Origin: DATLNF01 sp046590575
Lineage (GTDB): Bacteria; Actinomycetota; Actinomycetes; BP-191
DNA: 8,049 nt
Assembly (NCBI GenBank): GCA_046590575.1
Contig: JBKJUS010000085.1
Span: forward strand, 1 to 8,049
Direction: 5' to 3'
Positions within the stretch are counted from its first letter, which is position 1. The number at the start of each line of letters is the position of its first letter. The notes below the pieces were generated by a model. The model was not told where the DNA came from. It was given only the letters and a program-made list of their open reading frames with translations, and did not search any database. A program made the translations under genes and the position numbers. Below are positions 5,076-8,049 of this stretch, piece after piece.

Positions 5076-5797
5076 TTGGTGACGAGGTTGAGGCGGGCGC
5101 GAAGCTCGGCGAGTACGGCGCCGCTGCCGTCGATCTCGACCACGTCGTCACCGACCCGGCCGCCCCAGAGCCAGAGCAGGAGAGCGTGCGGGTCACCGGT
5201 GACCGTGAGATCGGCATCGCCACCCCCACGCGACACCGGTACGGCGGTCGGGCGGAGCGCGAGCTGCCAGCTCGCGTCGTGCGTGCGCAAAGCGACCGTG
5301 CTGCCCGTCGCAGTCAGCACCGGCGACTCTGCCCAGTCGTCGCCGAGGAAGACGATGAGCAGCTCGTCGATGCCGTCGACGGCGAGCGCCGAGTCGATCG
5401 GTGTGACGTTCCCGGCCGCGAGCTCGGCGTCGACCCGGTGCACCGCGGTCTCCTGGGCCATCCGACGGAACCAGAAGCCGACGGTCTGGTCCGGCGGGTA
5501 CCAGGTGTACGACGGCGCGCTCGGGCCTCGGGTGGTCAGCTCGAAGACCAGCTCGTCGAGGCTGCTGTGCAGCCACTCGACCAGGTCACCGCCCGGCGAC
5601 TCCGGGGGCCACTCCGACGGCCGGCCGGATCGCATGCAGGTGATCTTGTGCTGGTAGACCATCGCGGTGTGCTCCACGAGTGCCGCGACGTCCCATCCCG
5701 GGCAGCTCGGCACCGGTTCGCGGAGCCTCGGTGCGGCCACCTCGGCCAGCCGGGCGGCGTCGGTGCTCAGGTGCCGGATGTACTCCTCGGGTGTCAT
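5072..5797 (-). CDS. TIGR03083 / mycothiol-dependent maleylpyruvate isomerase-like protein
   Basis: A 241-residue protein from ATG 5797. The N-terminal half is a DinB-like four-helix domain of the mycothiol-dependent type: VPSCPGWDVAALVEHTAM near residue 30-46 and RRMAQETAVHRVDAE near 111-125. H43, E116 and H120 occupy the positions of the zinc triad in characterised mycothiol-dependent maleylpyruvate isomerase, so metal binding looks intact. The C-terminal part (about 195-215, DADLTVTGDPHALLLWLWGG) resembles the SCP2-like MDMPI C-terminal domain. Family members use mycothiol as thiol cofactor for varied, mostly unknown reactions; no gentisate-pathway gene lies nearby, so maleylpyruvate itself is not supported as substrate. 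It starts 22 bp after the stop of the short LOG gene and probably closes a minus-strand operon. It converges with the AbiEi/DUF559-like gene through a shared CTAG. Confidence 0.85.
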   Translation of the reverse strand: MTPEEYIRHLSTDAARLAEVAAPRLREPVPSCPGWDVAALVEHTAMVYQHKITCMRSGRPSEWPPESPGGDLVEWLHSSLDELVFELTTRGPSAPSYTWYPPDQTVGFWFRRMAQETAVHRVDAELAAGNVTPIDSALAVDGIDELLIVFLGDDWAESPVLTATGSTVALRTHDASWQLALRPTAVPVSRGGGDADLTVTGDPHALLLWLWGGRVGDDVVEIDGSGAVLAELRARLNLVTN

Positions 5798-5819
5798 GGT
5801 GGGTGATCCTGCCGCACGG

Positions 5820-6398
5820 TCAGGGGTCGGACTCGAGAATTTCCTCGGCGAGCGGCTCCGGCGCAGACCCGGAGCCTTCAGCGGCGTCGACGGCGTCGTA
5901 CGCCGACGTGGTCCAGGTCAGCGCATCGCGAATCGAAGGCCGGGCGAAGCCGCGGTCGACGATCTGGTCGACCTGCGCCCGCAACGGGGCGAAGGCGTCG
6001 TCCGGGTCGCAGATGACCACCGGCTTGTCATGCATCCGCAGGGTGCGCGCGGTCCAGACTTCGAGCAGCTCCTCGAGGGTGCCGATCCCGCCGGGCAGAG
6101 TGATGAACGCGTCCGACCGGCGGTCCATCTCGCCTTTGCGCTCACGCATGGTGTCCACGACGACGAGCTCGTCGGCGTCGTGGTCGGCGATCTCCAGCTC
6201 CATGATCGCGCGCGGGATGACGCCGACCGTACGGGCGCCGCCGGCTCGGGCGGCGCGGGCCACTGCACCCATCGCCGAGACCGAGCCGCCACCGGTGACC
6301 AGCGTGTGCCCACGGCGCGCAATCTCGGCACCGACTTCGGCCGCGAGATCGACGTACCGCTGCGGGATGGCGGTCGAGGACGCACAGAAGACACACAT
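5820..6398 (-). CDS. Short LOG/TIGR00730-family protein (putative cytokinin riboside 5'-monophosphate phosphoribohydrolase)
   Basis: A 192-residue Rossmann-fold protein of the LOG family. It begins MCVFCASS, the usual N-terminus of short LOG proteins, and shows GGGSVSAMGAVARAA (36-50), MRERK (84-88) and the signature PGGIGTLEE (102-110). R85 and E109/E110 lie where the catalytic Arg and Glu of the family are expected. LOG enzymes release free base and ribose 5-phosphate from nucleoside monophosphates; the physiological substrate in most bacteria is unknown. The family's GGGxxGLMG motif has Ser-Ala in place of Gly-Leu here. GTG 6407 is an alternative start with AGG (6417-6415) upstream and would add three residues; ATG 6398 matches the family better. 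The gene starts 17 bp after the long LOG gene, on the same strand, so co-transcription is likely. This is the counterpart of the mycobacterial LOG next to dapE. Confidence 0.9.
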   Translation of the reverse strand: MCVFCASSTAIPQRYVDLAAEVGAEIARRGHTLVTGGGSVSAMGAVARAARAGGARTVGVIPRAIMELEIADHDADELVVVDTMRERKGEMDRRSDAFITLPGGIGTLEELLEVWTARTLRMHDKPVVICDPDDAFAPLRAQVDQIVDRGFARPSIRDALTWTTSAYDAVDAAEGSGSAPEPLAEEILESDP

Positions 6399-6415
6399 GG
6401 TGGCCACGGCAGGAC

Positions 6416-7186
6416 CTAGTCCCGGCCTTCCCGGTGCCGCGCCGCCGCGAAGGTGGCGATGATGTCGACCGCCTCGTCCACGTCGTCGGTCACTCGCAGC
6501 AGGTCGAGGTCGGTCGGCGAGATCTTGCCGGACGGCAGCATGGTGCCGCGGACCCAGTCGAGCAGCCCGCCCCAGTACGCCGTGCCGAGCAGGACGACGG
6601 GGAACATCGTCACCTTGCGCGTCTGCACCAGGGTGATCGCCTCGAAGAGCTCGTCGAGCGTGCCCATGCCGCCGGGGGTGATGACGAAGGCCTGCGCGTA
6701 CTTCACGAACATCGTCTTGCGGACGAAGAAGTAGCGAAACTGCACGCCGATGTCGACCCAGTCGTTGAGCCGCTGCTCGAAGGGCAGCTCGATGCCGAGG
6801 CCGACGGAGAGGCCGCCCGCCTCGCACGCGCCGCGGTTGACCGCCTCCATCATCCCGGGGCCACCGCCGGTGATGACGGCGAAGTTCTTCTGCGCCAGCG
6901 CCGCGCCCAGCGCCATCCCCTGGGCGTACTCGGGGTGGTCGACCGGCGTACGGGCTGATCCGAAGACGCACACGGCCGGCCCCAGCTCGGCCAGCAGCCC
7001 GAAGCCCTCGACGAACTCGCTCTGGATCCGCAGCACCCGCCACGGGTCGGTGTGCAGCCAGTCGGACTTGCTTCGGCTGTCGAGCAGGCGCTGGTCCGTG
7101 GTGCCTGCCTTGACCGCGCCGCGGCGCAGCACGATCGGCCCACGCCGCTTCTCCGGAGTCTGCTCCGGCGCCTTGTCCGTCGTCAT
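6416..7186 (-). CDS. Long LOG/TIGR00730-family Rossmann protein
   Basis: A 256-residue paralogue of the preceding LOG protein. Residues 1-60 are an extra N-terminal segment: a charged, probably unstructured start, then TDPWRVLRIQSEFVEGF, which begins the fold. The core has VCVFGSART (72-80), ITGGGPGMMEAVNRGA (105-120), FFVRKTMF (153-160) and the signature PGGMGTLDE (171-179), so the Arg and Glu expected for phosphoribohydrolase activity are present. The long form is the common second LOG type in actinobacteria; its substrate is unsettled (cytokinin-like or ordinary nucleotide monophosphates). The start at ATG 7186 has no Shine-Dalgarno, but TAGGTT ends seven bases upstream, consistent with a leaderless transcript. 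TTG 7195 in the same frame is a weaker choice. It is the first gene of the probable long LOG - short LOG - TIGR03083 operon. Confidence 0.9.
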   Translation of the reverse strand: MTTDKAPEQTPEKRRGPIVLRRGAVKAGTTDQRLLDSRSKSDWLHTDPWRVLRIQSEFVEGFGLLAELGPAVCVFGSARTPVDHPEYAQGMALGAALAQKNFAVITGGGPGMMEAVNRGACEAGGLSVGLGIELPFEQRLNDWVDIGVQFRYFFVRKTMFVKYAQAFVITPGGMGTLDELFEAITLVQTRKVTMFPVVLLGTAYWGGLLDWVRGTMLPSGKISPTDLDLLRVTDDVDEAVDIIATFAAARHREGRD

Positions 7187-7193
7187 AGGAGTC

Positions 7194-7199
7194 AACCTA
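7194..7199 (-). promoter_or_regulatory. Candidate -10 element for a leaderless LOG operon transcript
   Basis: On the minus strand, TAGGTT (TAnnnT pattern) is followed by exactly seven bases, GACTCCT, and then ATG. That spacing would start transcription at or next to the start codon. It agrees with the lack of a Shine-Dalgarno. No clear -35 is visible, which is common in actinobacterial promoters. Confidence 0.4.
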
Positions 7200-7223
7200 T
7201 CCAGCCGCCGCCCGCTCCACCCC

Positions 7224-7278
7224 GCCAACGACGGGCCGCGGCCCGCACGAAGGTGCCCCGAGAGCGGACATCGTTGGC
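7224..7278 (+). repeat. 55-bp intergenic palindromic repeat, copy 1
   Basis: Its ends are perfect 8-bp inverted repeats (GCCAACGA and TCGTTGGC). Inside is the palindrome GGGCCGCGGCCC, followed by GCACGAAGGTGCCCCG. Copy 2 lies 97 bp further on in the same orientation and matches at 51 of 55 positions. No flanking target-site duplication and no coding capacity are seen. It resembles a REP- or MITE-like element. Confidence 0.8.
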
Positions 7279-7320
7279 GCGCTGAGGCGGCTGCGACACA
7301 GAGTCGCCCGCCCACCCTCC

Positions 7321-7375
7321 GCGAACGATGGGCCGCGGCCCGCACGAAGGTGCCCCGAATGCGGACATCGTTGGC
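7321..7375 (+). repeat. 55-bp intergenic palindromic repeat, copy 2
   Basis: Directly repeated relative to copy 1 after a 42-bp unrelated spacer. Differences from copy 1 are at the third base (G for C), the ninth base (T for C) and two bases in the segment before GCGGACATCG. The terminal inverted repeat is 7 of 8 here (GCGAACGA with TCGTTGGC). Confidence 0.8.
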
Positions 7376-7426
7376 TCGGGCGGACCTGGGATCCAGTGGC
7401 CTGGGCGAAGACCGTGTGGATGGGAC

Positions 7427-8049
7427 TTAGGTGAGGAAGCGGCGGAGGACGTCTTCGGTCTGGCCGAGCTGGGCGAGCTCGACGTACTCGTCGCGGGTGT
7501 GCGCAAGGTTGGGGTCACCGGGCCCGTAGTTGAGCGCCGCGATCCCGAGCGCGGCGAAGCGGGACACGTCAGTCCAGCCGAGTTTGGCAGCGGGGGGCGT
7601 GCCCACGGCCGCGAGGAACTCCTGGCTGACCTCGCGGTCGAGACCGGGCAACGCGCCCGGAGCGGAGTCCGACACCGTGACGTCGAAGCCGGACAGCACC
7701 GCGCGCACATGATCGGCCGCGTCGTCCTCGGAACGGTCCGGGGCGAAGCGGAAGTTGACGCTCACCACGCATTCGTCGGGAATGACGTTGCCGGCCACTC
7801 CCCCGGTGATGCGCACCGCCGAGAGGCCCTCGCGGAACTCGCAGCCGTCGATCACGACCCGGCGTGCGTCGTAGGACGCCAGGGCCGCGAGCACCGGCGC
7901 GGCCGCGTGGATCGCGTTGTCGCCGAGCCACGACCGGGCGGAGTGAGCGCGACGTCCACGCAGCGCGACGTCGGCTCGCATCGTTCCCTGGCAGCCGGCC
8001 TCGACGGCAGCCGCTGTCGGCTCCATGAGGATCGCGAGGTCGGCGTCGA
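7427..8049 (-). CDS. dapE: Succinyl-diaminopimelate desuccinylase DapE, partial (N-terminus outside window)
   Basis: The frame enters from the right edge and ends at TAA (7429-7427), giving 206 residues, the C-terminal part of a protein usually about 350-375 long. DapE is a cytosolic zinc peptidase-fold enzyme that removes succinate from N-succinyl-LL-diaminopimelate in lysine and peptidoglycan synthesis. Visible hallmarks in order are DADLAILMEPT (the Glu of EPT is a zinc ligand), CQGTMRADVALRGRRAHSAR leading into the dimerisation domain, GNVIPDECVVSVNFRFAP, and GWTDVSRFA followed by NYGPGDPNLAHTRDEYV, whose His is the last metal ligand of M20 family enzymes. The first metal ligands and catalytic Glu lie outside the window. 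It points toward the LOG operon; the 240-bp gap with repeats suggests separate transcription, although read-through cannot be excluded. Confidence 0.95.
   Translation of the reverse strand, partial: DADLAILMEPTAAAVEAGCQGTMRADVALRGRRAHSARSWLGDNAIHAAAPVLAALASYDARRVVIDGCEFREGLSAVRITGGVAGNVIPDECVVSVNFRFAPDRSEDDAADHVRAVLSGFDVTVSDSAPGALPGLDREVSQEFLAAVGTPPAAKLGWTDVSRFAALGIAALNYGPGDPNLAHTRDEYVELAQLGQTEDVLRRFLT

Larger units (their letters stand above)
7187..7426. other. Non-coding gap between dapE and the long LOG gene
   Basis: These 240 bp hold no supported gene. They contain two 55-bp repeats and the probable promoter of the LOG operon next to its start codon. No hairpin followed by a T-run is seen after the dapE stop. 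Confidence 0.6.

Noticed and set aside
5820..7043. A single 407-codon minus-strand frame joining the short LOG to upstream sequence
   Set aside because: Its N-terminal half is the long LOG gene read in the wrong frame; the true short LOG starts at 6398 (or 6407).
7386..7396. Near-palindrome CTGGGATCCAG downstream of dapE
   Set aside because: The symmetry is imperfect, the sequence is short and no T-run follows, so a terminator or operator cannot be argued.
1..8049. Frequent GTAC/CGTACG words across the window
   Set aside because: About twenty occurrences are near what GC-rich composition predicts for 8 kb, and most lie in ordinary Val-Arg, Val-Val or Tyr codons.
1..8049. tRNA, rRNA, CRISPR array, riboswitch or transposase gene
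   Set aside because: No cloverleaf, regular spacer array, known aptamer core or transposase motif was seen on either strand.

Overview
The window is high-GC and densely packed, with frequent GTG starts and strong G/C preference at codon third positions. The gene content points to an actinobacterium: a FolP2-type dihydropteroate synthase paralogue, a DivIVA-domain protein, two LOG/TIGR00730 proteins, dapE, a mycothiol-type (TIGR03083) enzyme and an FrhB/FdhB-family flavo-iron-sulfur protein. The dapE - LOG - folP2 - DivIVA neighbourhood resembles the one recalled from Mycobacterium tuberculosis (Rv1202 to about Rv1209). A Nocardioides-like host is my guess, made without a database search.

Layout, left to right. 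(1) 1-471, minus: the N-terminal part of a membrane-anchored DivIVA-domain protein that runs off the left edge. (2) 554-2127, plus: a compact three-gene run of folP2-like, an A-type (IscA/HesB-like) Fe-S carrier, and a thioredoxin-fold [2Fe-2S] ferredoxin; the last two are 1 nt apart. (3) 2141-2599, minus: a small membrane protein with two zinc-ribbon-like Cys clusters. (4) 2670-3884, plus: an FrhB/FdhB-family oxidoreductase with two N-terminal [4Fe-4S] motifs. (5) 3885-4067: non-coding, with a degenerate palindromic repeat. (6) 4068-5075, plus: an AbiEi/DUF559-like protein whose stop codon interlocks with that of the next gene. (7) 5072-7186, minus: a likely operon of a long LOG protein, a short LOG protein and a TIGR03083 enzyme. 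(8) 7187-7426: non-coding, with two near-identical 55-bp palindromic repeats. (9) 7427-8049, minus: the C-terminal two thirds of DapE.

The right end is ordinary actinobacterial core (lysine/peptidoglycan precursor synthesis plus LOG proteins). The most interesting part is 1440-3884. There an Fe-S delivery protein, an Fe-S ferredoxin and a protein needing two [4Fe-4S] clusters lie together, which suggests a small redox module with its own cluster-insertion factor, possibly serving an F420- or flavin-dependent reaction. That functional link is inference; the individual family assignments rest on visible motifs. The folP2 strand is opposite to dapE and LOG, and gpgS, which lies next to folP2 in mycobacteria, is absent, so the locus looks rearranged.
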